Source: Pogona vitticeps
Lineage: Eukaryota > Chordata > Lepidosauria > Squamata > Agamidae
Direction of reading: 5' to 3'
Length of the DNA: 64,000 nucleotides
Assembly (NCBI RefSeq): GCF_051106095.1
Contig: NC_135786.1
Location: 210,189,501-210,253,500 of the forward strand
How positions within the stretch are numbered: position 1 is the first letter of the stretch; every line of letters starts with the position of its first letter. This document shows positions 12,681-26,700 of this stretch, one piece after another. A program made the position numbers and the translations under genes. The notes beneath the pieces are model-generated. The model made no database searches. It was not told the DNA's origin and worked only from the letters and a program-made list of their open reading frames with translations.

Positions 12681-12919
12681 CCGTATTTTTCCATATATAA
12701 GACTATATTTTTGTCTAAAATCTTTAGACTAAAAATTAAGGGTCGTCGTATACACAGAAGTAAGCTGAGGAGAGAAAAAACAAATTGAGGGGAAAGCAGG
12801 GATCAAAGTGATCCTGCAGGGCTTTGATCCCTGCTTTCCCCTCCACTTGCTAAGCCCCACTTAGATTTCTTAATTTTGGGTTAGAAAAGGGTGGGTGTCT
12901 TATACATGGAAAAATACAG
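12681..12919. mobile_element. 239-bp TIR element with TA target duplication and an internal hairpin
   Basis: The ends ccgtatttttccatatataa and (complement of right end) ctgtatttttccatgtataa form about 23-bp terminal inverted repeats, flanked by TA on both sides (12679-12680, 12920-12921). This suggests a Tc1/mariner-type non-autonomous element. Inside, 12787-12808 and 12822-12843 are perfect 22-bp complements around a 13-nt loop. Confidence 0.7.
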
Positions 12920-12921
12920 TA

Positions 12922-14240
12922 CTATGAATCCAGTAATGCTAAATCTTATACCAAAGTAGATTAAGTAAATAATATACAATGAGATGGAGAGAATGAGAGT
13001 TCAGAGTTCAGAAAAGGACAGTGAAAACTGCTGCAATGCAAGCTAACCCCAGAGTATATCCTAGCAGCAAATGATCAGGGGATTTATAAGCAGCTATGCC
13101 CACCTTTCCATTGGAAATAACTAATGTGAAAAAGATACCTTCTGGTGTCTGTGCCATCTTCTAGATTCCACTGCTGCAGATAGACCTTGTTTGAAGTTTT
13201 TGCTCTCAATCCAGCCCCCCTTCCTTGGGCAACCCCAATCGGGGGACGCTGAGTTCCCTGCCCCTACTACCATTGGTGCTAGAGGGTCTTTAAATTTTAT
13301 TTCCTAAGAAGTCATTCTAAGATGCCTGAGAACTAGGTTTCACTTTCACTTCTTCCCCTATCAAACAGAAACTTACCCATTTGCTTTCTGTTCTATAGGA
13401 GTAAATAGAACCCTATATATTAGGAATTGTGTTACCGATATTCAGAGCTATCAAATTTGGATTCACATATATTCAGGACTATCCAAATACAGCAATATTC
13501 TGTGAATTCCAAATATGTCTGAAATGGATTGCAGATCCCTAGTGAAAAACACCAGGTCCTCAATCTTATATTTTATCTCTTGGGAGTATATCCACTTAAC
13601 CCAGTGGAAATTACTTTGGAGTAGAGTGTGGTAGTCTTGTTTGATTATGATCTTATGAGTATACCTCAGTGGGCACAGGTGGTGAATCATATTTTTGAGT
13701 ATATACTGTATAGATCAGAGAATTATGGTGTAAGAATCTCACAGCAGCCAGAGCAATTAGTGGCAGCACTAATAAGTTAGGCAAAATTAGACAATATGTT
13801 GACCTAGAAGTAGTACTCCCTGAAATGGCAAATGGTGTATGATTTTAAACACATGTTAAAAGCAGATGTGTGGTTGCTAATTAGAATTAAACATGAGTTT
13901 TCTTTCCAGATCTGATTGCTAAAACCCAAATAGCAAAATATTATTTTGCTGGACTGAAATGATTATAAACCTGAGAAATATACATTTCTCCGAATGTTGT
14001 CTTCAGTTATAGTTGCAAGTAGTCTCTAGATACTTGATAAACCCTGTGTTACTGCCACATAATGTCTTGTGTGGCCAGAGGCAGTTTGTGGTAGTAATAC
14101 AAGTATCCAGGGGCTACTCCCAATGTAGCTACACGTTTATGCAATAGTGTTGCTTGTTACCACCTCCATCCTTTGAGACTGTGCCCTGTGGGTTTATTTT
14201 TTATTGCAGACAAACATTCTCTCCTTCTTCCCATTTCCAG
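12922..14240. other. Transporter 5' flank/5' intron; no exon recognised
   Basis: A 5' noncoding exon and promoter of the transporter must lie upstream of 14240, because an acceptor ends there, but no CpG island or TATA-like promoter stands out. Confidence 0.4.
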
Positions 14241-14762
14241 GTAATGATTAACTAAAGATGACGGGCTCTTGGACAACGTGTTGCAAGAAAAAGAACCTCC
14301 TGAATGATGGCTTACAAGAATTGGACTTGGTGGCAGAGAAGAAGGAGGAAAAAATGCAGATGAAACAAGAAATCACTTTGCTAAATGGCATTTCTTTAAT
14401 AGTAGGGAACATGATAGGCTCTGGAATATTTGTCTCTCCCAAGGGGGTTCTGATGTACAGTGGCTCGTATGGACTCTCTCTCCTTCTGTGGGCCCTCGGT
14501 GGGATCTTTTCATTGTTTGGAGCCCTGTGCTATGCTGAACTGGGGACATCCATTATTAAATCAGGTGCAAGCTATGCCTACATCCTGGAAGCCTTTGGAG
14601 GTTTTATAGCCTTTATCAGACTTTGGTCTTCATTGCTGATTATTGAACCCACCACTCAGGCTGTCATAGCCATCACTTTTGCTAATTACATCGTTCAACC
14701 AATATTTCCCTTTTGCGAGCCACCTTATGGAGCAGTAAGGCTGATTGCAGCTGCCTGCATCT
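14241..14762 (+). CDS. Transporter exon with start codon (residues 1-168)
   Basis: The acceptor tttccag ends at 14240; 17 nt of 5' UTR precede the ATG at 14258; the donor is gtaagt at 14763. It encodes a charged N-terminal tail (residues 1-36, with CCKKK near residue 8), TM1 with GSGIF, TM2, TM3 and the loop with Cys153. It ends in phase 1. Confidence 0.92.
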
Positions 14763-17700
14763 GTAAGTAAAATTATAGTCAGTCAATGACAAATTCATTT
14801 GATTATATGCATTTGGAAAATGAACTATGGTTTTATTTGAGTACTGGGGAAAAGGCAAGTGGTGGGGGCTTAGCCATTTTATTGGAGAGAAACTATAGAT
14901 TCCTAACAACTCTATGGAACTGGTGTAAGGTTTACAGGTGAGGGGTGATATTTGCTTCCACAGTTCGTGAATTACTGATCTAGGAAAGAAAATAATAAAA
15001 GGGGGGGTATGCAGGGAGAATGGTGGAATGAACCATTGTGTAGTCAGGTTATACTGGCCTTAATAGTACACCAGGGACCCTCTCTTCTGAAAGCAATTCA
15101 TTTCTCCAAAGTTTATTCCAAGAATGCATCAAGGCGGAAGAAACAAACTTTATTTTGTCTCTTTGTTTATAATGGTACTCTGATTTAAATGAGTTTCAAA
15201 TAGAAGGGGTGAAATCGGATTCTTAATCCCAACTAGAGAAGATTCATTTGTAATACTCTTTGTTGGGGGGTGGTTACCTTTGTAGACAACATGAAAGCTA
15301 CAACTGGTACAATGTGTGGCAGCTAGGCTATGAACAGGTAGAGTGGTGCCCCGCTTAACCATTATCCTGCTTGACGACAAATCCGCTTCACGATGATGTT
15401 TTGCAATCGCAATTGCAATCGCAAAATGATGTTTTAATGGGAAAAATCCGCTTTACGACAATCGGTTCCCTGCTTTGGGAACTGATTCTTCGCATTACGA
15501 CGATCAAAACAGCTGATCGTCGGGTTTTCAAAATGGCCACCGACTGCTCAAAATGGCTCCTCACTGTGTTCAGGACAGATTTTTCGCTGCACAGGCATCG
15601 GAAAATGGCCACCTTATGGAGGATCTTCACTGGACACTGAGTTATTTCACCCATTGGAATGCATTGAACCGGTTTTCAATGCATTTCAATGGGCTTTTTT
15701 ATTTCACTTGACGAGGATTTTGCTCTACAGCGATTTTGCTGGAACAGATTATCCTCATCAAGTGAGGCACTACTGTACTTTATATCAGGATCATATGACA
15801 TCTATCCTGTGCCAGCTGCTTTCATTGCCAGTAGTTTTCTGGATTCAATTCAAGGAGTTGGTTATTCCTTTTAAAATTCTACATGGTTTGGGACTCACAT
15901 ACCTACTGGACTGCCTCTACCAATATAAACACCCAAGACAAAAGAGATCATCCAGAACTGCTCTTCTCAAGGTGTCAACCATTAAAGCAGTTGGCTTGAA
16001 TGAATTTGAAAAATACATTGTTGTGTTCTTGCCTCGGTGGTTTGGAATTCGCCACTGGAGTCCCTGTGAATTATGACATCCCTGCAGGAATTCAGGAGTG
16101 GATGTAATCCAGAATTGTTTCAGTGAGTCTTTAGAAGTTAGGAACTGCCACTCCACTTTTATGTGGCTAGCATTTTTATATGGTAAGATTGTTTACACTA
16201 CTGCTAGGTGTTATCATTTTTATGGAGTATTTAATTGCTGTATATGCTCTTATGGGACGTGGTGGCGCTGTGGGCTAAACCGCAGAAGCCTGTGCTGCAG
16301 GGTCAGAAGACCAAGCAGTCGTGAAATCGAATCCATGCAACGGAGGGAGCGCCCGTCGCTTGTCCCAGCTCCCGCCAACCTAGTGGGAAGGTAACAGCAT
16401 TCCGTGTCTAAGTCGCACTGGCCATGTGACCACGGAAGATTGTCTTCGGACAAACGCTGGCTCTATGGCTTGGAAACGGGGATGAGCACCGCCCCCTAGG
16501 GTCGAACACGACTGGACAAAAAAATTGTCAAGGGGAACCTTTACCTTTACCTTTTAGTATATGCTCTTGTAACATTTTAAAGTTCTAGGGGGCTATTTAC
16601 TTACTTAGATATCTATTAATGAACCTTGAAAACACAATTTCACAAAATGAATATCTTCTTATTCACAGTTATATAACAGGTGACATGAGCAATTTATAAA
16701 AAGAAAATGCTACAATTTGTGCTCCCAAGCTCAGCAATAGCACCAATACAGAAGTCACTTGTAGAATTTCAAAGTTCAAGTGTCCTTTTTAATTTCAAAT
16801 TCAGACAAAAATCCAACATATCTTCCACAACTGGTTGGATATCCAGAGCATAGAAGAACCAGCTCTACTTTCTGATTCTTCAAAACCCTAAAGCAAAAGC
16901 AAAGTGTGCTGCTTATACATTGCCCCATAGCACTTAAAGTACTCTTTGGGTGGCTTACAAGTTAATTATGCAGGCGACACATTCTCCCCCCCCCCATGAG
17001 CTGGGTACTCATTATCCTTGGAAGAATAGAAGGTTGAGTCAACCTCCAGCCAGCTACCTGGGATTGAACCCCAGGTTTAACAATTGTGTCTTTAGGCTCC
17101 TAGAATAAAATATCAATTAAATTGCACATACACGAATTTACTATGTAGAATCACCCTCCAACACAAACATATAGGAATTATACCTAGACAAATTTGGCAA
17201 GGGCCTCTACAGTCTAAGTGACAGCAGTAGCTCTGGCCTCTTTGGCTCTTCCACTCTTTCTGATTCAAATCTCTTACTCACAGCCCTGTTCTTTTCTTAG
17301 TCCCACCGCTTTGGGTTGAATCAATATTTCATAGGGGCTACACTATATGTACTCTTTCATCTTGTGAAACACTGGATGTCTTTGGAGACAAGAATGTTAC
17401 ATGAATGAAAATAGTAAATAGATAATTCAATCAATAGGATTTACAACTAAGGATTGACATAACAAGCTCCATTCATTCTACTCTCATTGGAATTAATAAT
17501 TGGATTTCACCCCCCAAACTGCACATGGTCAGAGGCTGTTTTTCAAAAATCCATGTTGACCAACAGCCCTCCCTGTTCCCTTTCCTGCATGTTCTCTACA
17601 TGAGGAATATAGATGCCATTGTAGAGCAAGAATGGTAGTGTATGTCATGGGTGGAAAGGAAAAGGCATGGTACTTGTGGGCTTCAGAACTTAATGAATAC

Positions 17701-20700
17701 AACAAAGGCACTTAAGGAAGGGGGCAGACCTAAAGCCCTGTAAGTCACCAGTTTTAAATCACTCATTGTAGATGTCCAGTCTTAAGTTACCCTTTGTCTG
17801 TAAGTACTACCTTTGCTTTCAAGACAGACAGAGGAATCAATGAGTGGAGAGTTTCAAGAAAGCTCTCCTGAGGAACATAGGAAACTGCCTTATACTAAAT
17901 CAAGTCAATAGTCCATCTAGACCAGTATTGTCAAACAAAGAAATACTAGCAGTTTGAAACATAGAAAGCTCCCTTGGACTGAGTGAGACTAGTGCTCTGT
18001 CTGTGTTGCCAGTGCTGACAGATAGCACCGATCTTGGTGAGTGACAGTTCTCCAGAGTTTGAGGCAGGATTCTTTGCTAGCCCTACTTGAGAATACCAGG
18101 GATTGGACTTGGGTTCTTTTGCCTAGAAATCATGTGTTTTACCATTGGGCTATGAGCTCTCCCTGATGCAGGTGATAAGCTTTTGGATTAGTAAACAATG
18201 CTACACAAGCATTCACTGTGCCTATAGAAAGCTGCTACACATGTGGATGATTCCCTCCTGGGAGAAGCCACATCCTCTGCTGGAAAAGAAAGGAGAAACC
18301 ATCCAGATCACTCACCACTCTCCAGACAAAAACATATCCTCTAAGAACCAAACCTAAGATTGCTGCCATTATTAGGTTTATGGGGACACTCAATTATCCA
18401 TTCAGATGCTGTTTAAGAAGATTATTATGGAGGCAATGGACAACCAAGAAGTGTTGTAATCAAAGGCCTGTGGGATCTCCCACACCTGCTCTTTTTATGA
18501 GGATGGTCCTCCATGATCTACGCCACCATCCCAGGCTTGTTAGAAGCCAAGGATGATGGGCTGTTTCCTATTTGTATAGGAGACCACCAAGGAATCTTAG
18601 GGATCTCCAGATTGGTAAGAAAAGGACATTGTCTAGTTCCTGGGCTAAATGGACCTGTGGCCTGACTCAGCAGAAGGCTGTTTCCTTCCTACCTCCCATG
18701 TTTTAAGAAAAAAAAATAGATTGAAATAGTTATTTCATTTCTCTAATATGTCAATGTCTAAATATGATGAAAAGGCGAATGGGATATCAAGAGCAAATTA
18801 AATCTTGCTATGTGATCTAGAGCAGTGGTCCCCAACTGTTTTAGCTCTGCGGTCTGGCTGGGGAAGGTGGGACACCCCCTGCGTACACGCATGCATGAAG
18901 GAGCGTGCATGCTCATGCACATGTGCAAAGGCACAGGGCCGCTTGTACAGGGGTGCTCGCGCTTGCACGTAGGTACAAACAGGCTGTGCAGGGGGAGTGT
19001 GTGCGGAGGTGGGTGTGGCAGGTCTGCCTCCGTGGCCGGTCTGGCTCAGGCCACAGACTGGCACCAGGCCTCAAACCGGAGTTGAGGACCTCTGATCTAG
19101 AGCAGTGGTTCTTAACCTTTGTTACCTGGATGCTTTTGAACTGCAACTCCCAGAAACCCCAGTCAGCACAGCTGGTGGTGAAGGCTTCTGGGAGTTGCAG
19201 TCCAAAACTCCTGAGTAACTCAAGGTTAAGAACCAGTGATCTAGAGCAGTGGTTCTTAACCTTTGTTACTCGGATGTTTTTGAACTGCAACTTCCAGAAA
19301 CCCCAGCCAGCACAGTTGGTGGTGAAGGCTTCTGGGAGTTGCAGTCCAAAACTCCTGAGTAACCCAAGGTTAAGAACCAGTAATCTAGAGAACAGAGTAA
19401 AACAATCTTGCACACCTTTAGCCCAGTGAGGCAAACATTATATGCCAGTTATATATGGTGGCCAATCAACAGTTCACTGGGCCTCCAGTTTTTGCAGGCC
19501 TGGAACTATTAAAAACAAATATACCTTTGCTGTGGACTGAATTTGCCTTGGTTGACTACATGCCATGAAGTTCTCATTAAACTTCTGCAAAACACACCTC
19601 ATGAGCATGGGAAAGTGACTGGGAAACAAAGATGAACTTACTTCACGGACACTTTCCAAGTCATCTAAATCCTGATCTCACTCCTTAGATTAAGCGGCTC
19701 TGAGTAAATTACAGTGTGCACTTTATCATCCTATGTTTCTGTTTCCCAGCTGAAGAATTTAGAGTAATTGTTAACACTTAGCTTTGAAATGATTTTGTTG
19801 TTTTGTCAACCTACTCAAAAGAAAGAGAAATGAATAGATTACTGCTTATATAATATTTTTACAAAAATGTTTTCAATATTGAACATGGACTGTCTGACAT
19901 ATTCAGCTGTGAGAACTTCACCAAGTTCACCTTCAGCGGGGAAATTCACCAGTGCTGGTTTTGAAAGAGTGTACCTTCAAGATGCACATATTTTCAAACA
20001 GCTGTTCGTCACACTCATGATTGACATGGTGAGGTGTATTCTCCAAAAGATAATGTTTATAACCCCAGTGCTCTGTGAGAGCAATCCCTTTTTTCACTCT
20101 CACAACAGCTCTGCTGGATCATGTACCATTTACAGTTGAGACCCCTAAGTCTGTGAAAGAGTAGCTGGTCTGAACCCATGCATTTGTATGTGCCAGAGAT
20201 AGGACACGAGCCAAAAAAGGAATCCTTTATCCAGAAGAAGACCATTGTGCTAAATGGATCTTACACCCTATAAAGTACAGTATGTGTGCAGCTCAGAATG
20301 TTACAAAATATTTACGGTTACAGTTTCAAGGCCTCAAAAGTAAATAATCATTACTATTACAATTTTAAAATGAACTATTTTCTTATTATAAAAAGGTAAT
20401 TACTGTATAACTTTAGTTACTTTTATAAATCTTCAACATACAAACTGCTGCCCTGGGATACAAAATATAACTATGTAATAATGCCACAATACCCTGAAAC
20501 TAAAAGAGTAGCTAAAATATAATTATAGTCACACTGAAAAACTAATTAAGTTTTCTTTCACTATATCACATGGTAAATAATATAAATTTGTTATTTCTTA
20601 GTTATTCCAGAAGATAATAAATTAGAACTAACTTTTTATTTGTAATGTTACTGCAGATTTCTGAGTGTGAACAATAGCATTCTGATCCAAGTTGTAATCA

Positions 20701-23700
20701 CTGGGCCACAGAAGAGGTTTAACTCCAGAAATCTAAGAACTTCCTTAATATAAATAGTAATGCAGTTGATATTGGCCCCTGAAGATTTCTTTCCTCTGTA
20801 GAGTTCATGAGATTGATATGGCATGCTTAGAAAGCAGTTAATTTTAAAATCCATAATTTACTTACAAAAGTACATGTTTTGTTGCATTTCCCACCAGGAG
20901 GCAGTATCATATTTGAAATAGGCCATGCTCATTTCTTGCTAAATTATTTGATCTTCTTGTAAAATCATTTTTGCATGAATTTGGATAACTCTCTTTTATT
21001 CTGCTTCAACTGATTTCTCAAAACAACAGCTCAAACCCTGTTAACAGAACACATTCAGGTAATCCTTATTGTAAAAAGGGACAGCTAACTGCTCTCACCT
21101 TGTCTTTCTCCTTTTCTCTCATTAGGTTCTCTGACATTTATTAACTGTGTCAATGTGAAATGGGGAACCCGAGTACAAGATCTTTTCACCTATGCAAAAG
21201 TAATGGCTCTTATTATGGTAATAGCTGTGGGTCTTTATAAAATTAGCCAAGGTAAGAAATTATTTCCCATGTAAAAATTCAAGCAAAACTGAATAGCTAG
21301 TCTATGTCAGCTCTAGAGCCAGGGCAAAATTGCTTTTTACGATTTGTTGTTTAGTCGTTAAGTCGTGTCCAACTCTTAATGACCCCATAGACCAGATCAC
21401 GCTAGGACCTCATGTCTTCCACTGCCTCCCAGAGTTTAGTCAAATTCATGTTGGTAGCTTCGATGACACTGTCCAACCATCTCATTCTCTGTTGTCCACT
21501 TCTCCTCTTGCCCTCACATTTTTCCAACATCAGGGTCTTTTCCAGGGAGTCTTCTCATGAGATGGCCAAAGTATTGGAGCCTAAGCTTCAGGATCTGTCC
21601 TTCCCGTGAGCACTCAGGGTTGATTTCCTTCAGAATGGATAGGTTTGTTTTCCTTGCAGTCCAGGGGACTCTCAAGAGTCTCCTCCAGCACCACAAGTCA
21701 AAAGCATCAATTATTTGGCAGCCAGCCTTCTTTATGGTCTATCTCTCACTTCCATACATCACTACTGGAAAAACCATAGCTTTGACTATGCAGACATTTG
21801 CCAGCAAGGTGATGTCTCTGCTTTTTAAGATGCTGTCTGGGTTGTCCGGGACATCCAGATCTTTCTGGTATAATTCCTCTGTGTATTCTTGCCACCTCTT
21901 CTTGATGTCTTCTGCTTAAGCTAGGTCCCTCCCATTTTTGTCCTTTATCATGTCCATCGTTGCACAAATTGTTCCTTTAATACCTCCAATTTTCTTGAAC
22001 AGGTCTCTGGTTTTACCCTCTGCTTCTTTGCACTGTTCAATTAAGAAGGCCCTCTTGTCTCTCCTTGCTATTCTTCGGATGTCTGCATTTACTTTTCTAT
22101 AATTTTCCCTATCTCCCTTGCATTTTGTTTCCCTTCTCTGCTATTTGCAAGGCCTCGTTGGACAGCCACTTTGCTTTCTTGCATTTCCTTTTCTTTGGGA
22201 TGGTTATTGTTGCTGCCTGCTGTACAGTGTTACGAGCCCCCATCCATGCTTCTTCAGGCATTCTGCCCACCAAATCTAGTTTCTTCACTTCCACTGTGTA
22301 TTCATAAGGGATTTGGTTTAGATTATACCTGACTAGCCCAGTGATTTTTCCTACTTTCTTCAATTTAAGCTTGAGTTTTGCTATAAGAAGCTGATGATCA
22401 GATCCACAATCAGCTCCAGATCTTGTTTTTGCTGACTGTATAGAGCTTCTCCATCTTTGGCTGCAGAGAACATAATCCATCTGATTTCAATATTGCCCAT
22501 CTGGTGATGTCCATGTGTAGCCGCCTAGAGTGGTTGCAATGACCCGATAGGCGGGATATAAATAGAATAAACAAACAAACAAATAGAGCCGCCTCTTCTG
22601 TTGTTGGAAAAGAGTGTTTGTTATGACCAGCTTGTTCTCTTGACAAAACTCTATTAGCCTTTGCCCTGCTTCATTTTGAACTCCAAGGCCAAACTTACCT
22701 GTTGTTCCTTTTATCTCTTGACTCCCTACATTAGCATCCCAGTCCCCTATAATGAGAAGAACATCTTTCTTTGGTGTCAGTTCTAGAAGGTGTTGTAAGT
22801 CTTAATAGAATTGGTCAATTTCAGCCTCTTCAGCATCAGTGGTTGGTGCATAAACTTGGAAGACTGTGATGTTGAAAGGTGGGCCTTGGATTCATATTGA
22901 AATCATTCTATCATTTTTGAGATTGTATCCCAGTATAGCTTTTCCCACTCTTTTGTTGACTATGAGGGCTACTCCATTTCTTCTATGTGATTCTTGTCCA
23001 CATTAGTAGATATGATAATTATCTGAATTGAAATCGCCCATTCCTGTCCATTTTAGTTCACTGACACCCAGGATGTCAATGTTCATTCTTGCCATCTCCT
23101 GCTTGACCACATCCAGATTACCAAAGTTCATAGAACTTACATTCCAGGTTCCTATGCAATATTTTTTTTTGCATCAGACTTTCACTTCCAGGTGTGTCCG
23201 CAGCTGAGCGTCCTTTTGGCTTTGGCCCAACCACTTCATTAGCTCTGGAGCTACTTGTCCTTGTCCTCCATTCTTCCTGAGTAGCATATTGGACGCCTTC
23301 TGACCTGAGGGGCTCATCTCCCAGTGTCATATCCTTTAGCCTTTTGTTTCTGTCCATGGGATTTTCTTGGCAAAGATACTGGAGTGGCTTGCCAGTTCCT
23401 GTTCCAGGTGGATTGCGTTTAGTCAGAACTCTCCACCATGATCTGTCCGTCTTGGGAGTCCCTGCACGGCATAGCCCATAGCTTCTCTGAATTACTCAAG
23501 CCCCTTCGTCATAAGGCAGCAATCCGTGAAGGGTGCAGAAATCCATGAGGGGGAGGGGACAGCAATCCATGAAGGGGATTTTATGGTTTGCACTTCCCTA
23601 AATCCCATATTAGCTGAATGATCCTGGACTTGCTTTAAAAAGCAGCTTTCCCAAAAGTCTTCTCATGAGTGCAGACTGTAATTTTCTGCTGCATTGGGTT

Positions 23701-26700
23701 TTCATACCATTAAGTATACCTGGAGGTGCAATCATGTAGAATTTTTTTGTTGTTTATATGTTTATTTGTTTGCTTATTGCTCTTTGCCCAGCAGGACTGC
23801 CAAAGCTATATTAAAAAAAGCTCTAAGAATACTAATTATTAAAAACAAATTGAAAACATTCCTAAAAGACAGTTGTCCTAGAGACAAAGGGAAAGATATG
23901 GTTTTATTTACCTCTTAGAAGCTCAGTAAGGGAGGGGATATAACAGAAGCACTCCTGTGGAGTTGGGATATGTGTGCAGATAGTACCATCTCGGTATGTA
24001 TGCACATACTTTTCCCACAATAATCCTTTGAGGAACAGATCACTCTAGAGATCAGCATCTGCACCATGGAGCATTTCAGCCTCTACCCCCTATAGCCCCA
24101 GCTAGTTTGGTTGTTAGGTATCTGGGATAAGGTTTATGCCAGTTGTAGTCCAACACACCTGGAAGGTACAAGTTTGGGGAAAACTGCTATAGATTATCTA
24201 TAATAGCTTCTCTTTCCTCTGAAAATGAAAGCTCGGTGTATCAAATAGCTGGTCATTTCTGTTTCTTAAGATACCCTTCAGATTTATTTATTTATTAAGC
24301 AAAGATAGTCACAGTACAATACATCTTTGTTACCGCCACTTATTAATTGTATCCTAGTAAATTCAAAGGTATTCCAACCCAGATACTTCCTTGTGGTTTT
24401 CTTGACATGGAGACAGTCAGGGATGTGTTGTGGACTGGGACGAGGAGGCACCTCATTCCAAAATTTCAGATGGAGACACACATACCCTGTCCGAGCTACA
24501 AAGCACCCTCAGAATTAGTTCATGCATTACCTTTGCTGGTTCTGTTGGGAATGGTCTGTCTCTGTTAGCTGTATTTGAGAAAAAACTCATGGAAGGTTGC
24601 ATGTCAACTTCAGTGCATGGAGCATGCTCTAGAATTAGGTATTTCTGTTCACAATGAGATCTTCTGGGACTTTTCTTCTCTAATACCAGCCAGTTCATGC
24701 AAATAGACCATTTGCCAGAGCAGTTAAACGCACAATAAAGAACATCAAATGGAAGTAACCAGTGAGCTGATTCACAGTAAAAACAATATGAAGTGACTTC
24801 TATCCATCATTTTTGCATAACGCACGTTCCAATAATGCCTTTATTTCATAAAAATTACATAGAGATTATGTTTATGCAGAGATGTAAATAATCACAGGTT
24901 TTCTTATGTTTCCACAGGAGAAACAGAAAACCTCAAGGAGCCATTTGAAGGTTCTACAGCAAATCCAGGATTAATTGCACTTGCTCTATACTCAGCACTC
25001 TTTTCCTATTCTGGATGGGATACACTGAATTTTGTCACTGAAGAAATGAAAAACCCAGAAAGGTGTATGCATATATCAGATAATGATGCTTGCATTGAAG
25101 GGCTCTTATTTTATGTTTTATGGTATTTAAGTGTTTGGACAGGTATGCACAAAGGATTGCATTCATTCTTTGGCAAATAATGTGCTATACTGTTTTGTTT
25201 TCCTCTGCAGAAACCTTCCAATTTCCATTGCAGTTTCAATGCCTATTGTGACCATCATTTACCTACTGACTAATGTGGCCTACTATGTTGCACTGGACAT
25301 GCCTGCTCTTCTAGCAAGTGACGCTGTGGCTGTGGTATGTTGCAAAGCACACATAGTTAACTTGTATCTTAAGGAACTGTATGGCTGCATTTGTAAGTCA
25401 TGATGAGCCATGGCTTATGTAACCCATGGTTCGTGTTAGCCATGGTTTTTTACCTTAGCTTTGAATTGTCCCAAGGATGACCAGACAAACCATAGTTCAT
25501 TTTCTCTGTTTCTTGTAACAAGTGAAGCAGAGGCCTAAGGCAGGACAAATTATGGTTATCATGAAAAGGATTTCGAGAAAGAGAGAAAAAAATTAGAGAA
25601 CCCACATAAAACCAAAAAAAGTTAAAAAGTTAAGAGAGCTCATACATAGTCAACTGGGTGTTTTAATGTGATGTACTGAGTGAGAAAGGATGGCACTATA
25701 ACAATCCAACTACTGGCTTAGATAAGAAGTGCACAATTGAGCTTGATTAGAGTGTTTTTGTGAATGGGAGTGTTGGAGGCTGCATTTCTTCTGATGGCCC
25801 AAACTTCTTAAACTATCACAAAAAATTGACCTACTTGTGGTGGATTCCCATAACTTGCCATATTAAAATTCAGCAGTGCTTCTGTCCTAGCTTTATCTAA
25901 GCCAAGAAGTGAAATGTGTAGCTCTCTGGATGTTGTTGGACAGCAGTTCTCATCATCCCCAGTGATGGAGCATTATGGGAGGTATTTGGAACAACGCACA
26001 TCTACCATCTCTGACCTAAGCAGTAACATACTGTATAGGCTTGCATCTTATGCCTGCTTGTGCCTTAATGTACCCACACTTTCCCTGTTCATAATTCTGT
26101 GTATAATTTTAGGTCTTCTGCTATTTCAAAAAGGGGAAATCAGCACCTGCTGATGAGGGATTCCAAAATATTAGGGAGACACTGCATATGAAATACCAGT
26201 AATTTACTGGTTTAAGGTCATTACTGAACATGATGAAGTTAATGGTCAGTTATACCTCATTAAATTATTTGGCACGGGCTATGTATCTTAATAATACACT
26301 TTGTATCATGAGTTTACATTGAGAAATACAGGTCAGATTTAGCTAGCTTTGTCAAAAGCCAATTTAGAATGCACTGAAAGTTTGGTTATACAGCTGGAAT
26401 GAGTGTGTGTCCAAATAGCAATAGCTCAGCTGAAGTCATGGGATCTGCGCTGAGTATAGTTTTGAACTAAACCTGTCACTTTGTACTATAGGAGTCAATT
26501 ACAGTGGTGCCTTGCGTTGCGAACTTAATTCGTTCTGGATGATGGTCGTAACTCAAGTTGGTCGTAACTCAAAGCACCATTTCCTATAGGAATGCATTGA
26601 AAAGAGATTAATCTGTTCCGGACATTTTTTGGTTGTATCTCAAGGCACTGGTTGTATCTCAGAGCATTAATTCCCATAGGAACTAATGCAAAAGTGGTTA

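Noticed and set aside
18905-19434. 173-174-codon open frames on both strands with a repeated EQWFLTFVT unit
   Set aside because: They run through the three hAT elements; the internal repeat is the B/C duplication, not protein repeats.
19867-20139. 90-codon open frame on the plus strand in transporter intron 1
   Set aside because: No family similarity and no exon-like splice sites that keep the transporter frame.
24284-24740. Possible processed pseudogene on the minus strand, with open frames of 65-81 codons
   Set aside because: A T-rich left edge suggested a tail, but no protein was recognised and no target duplication found.
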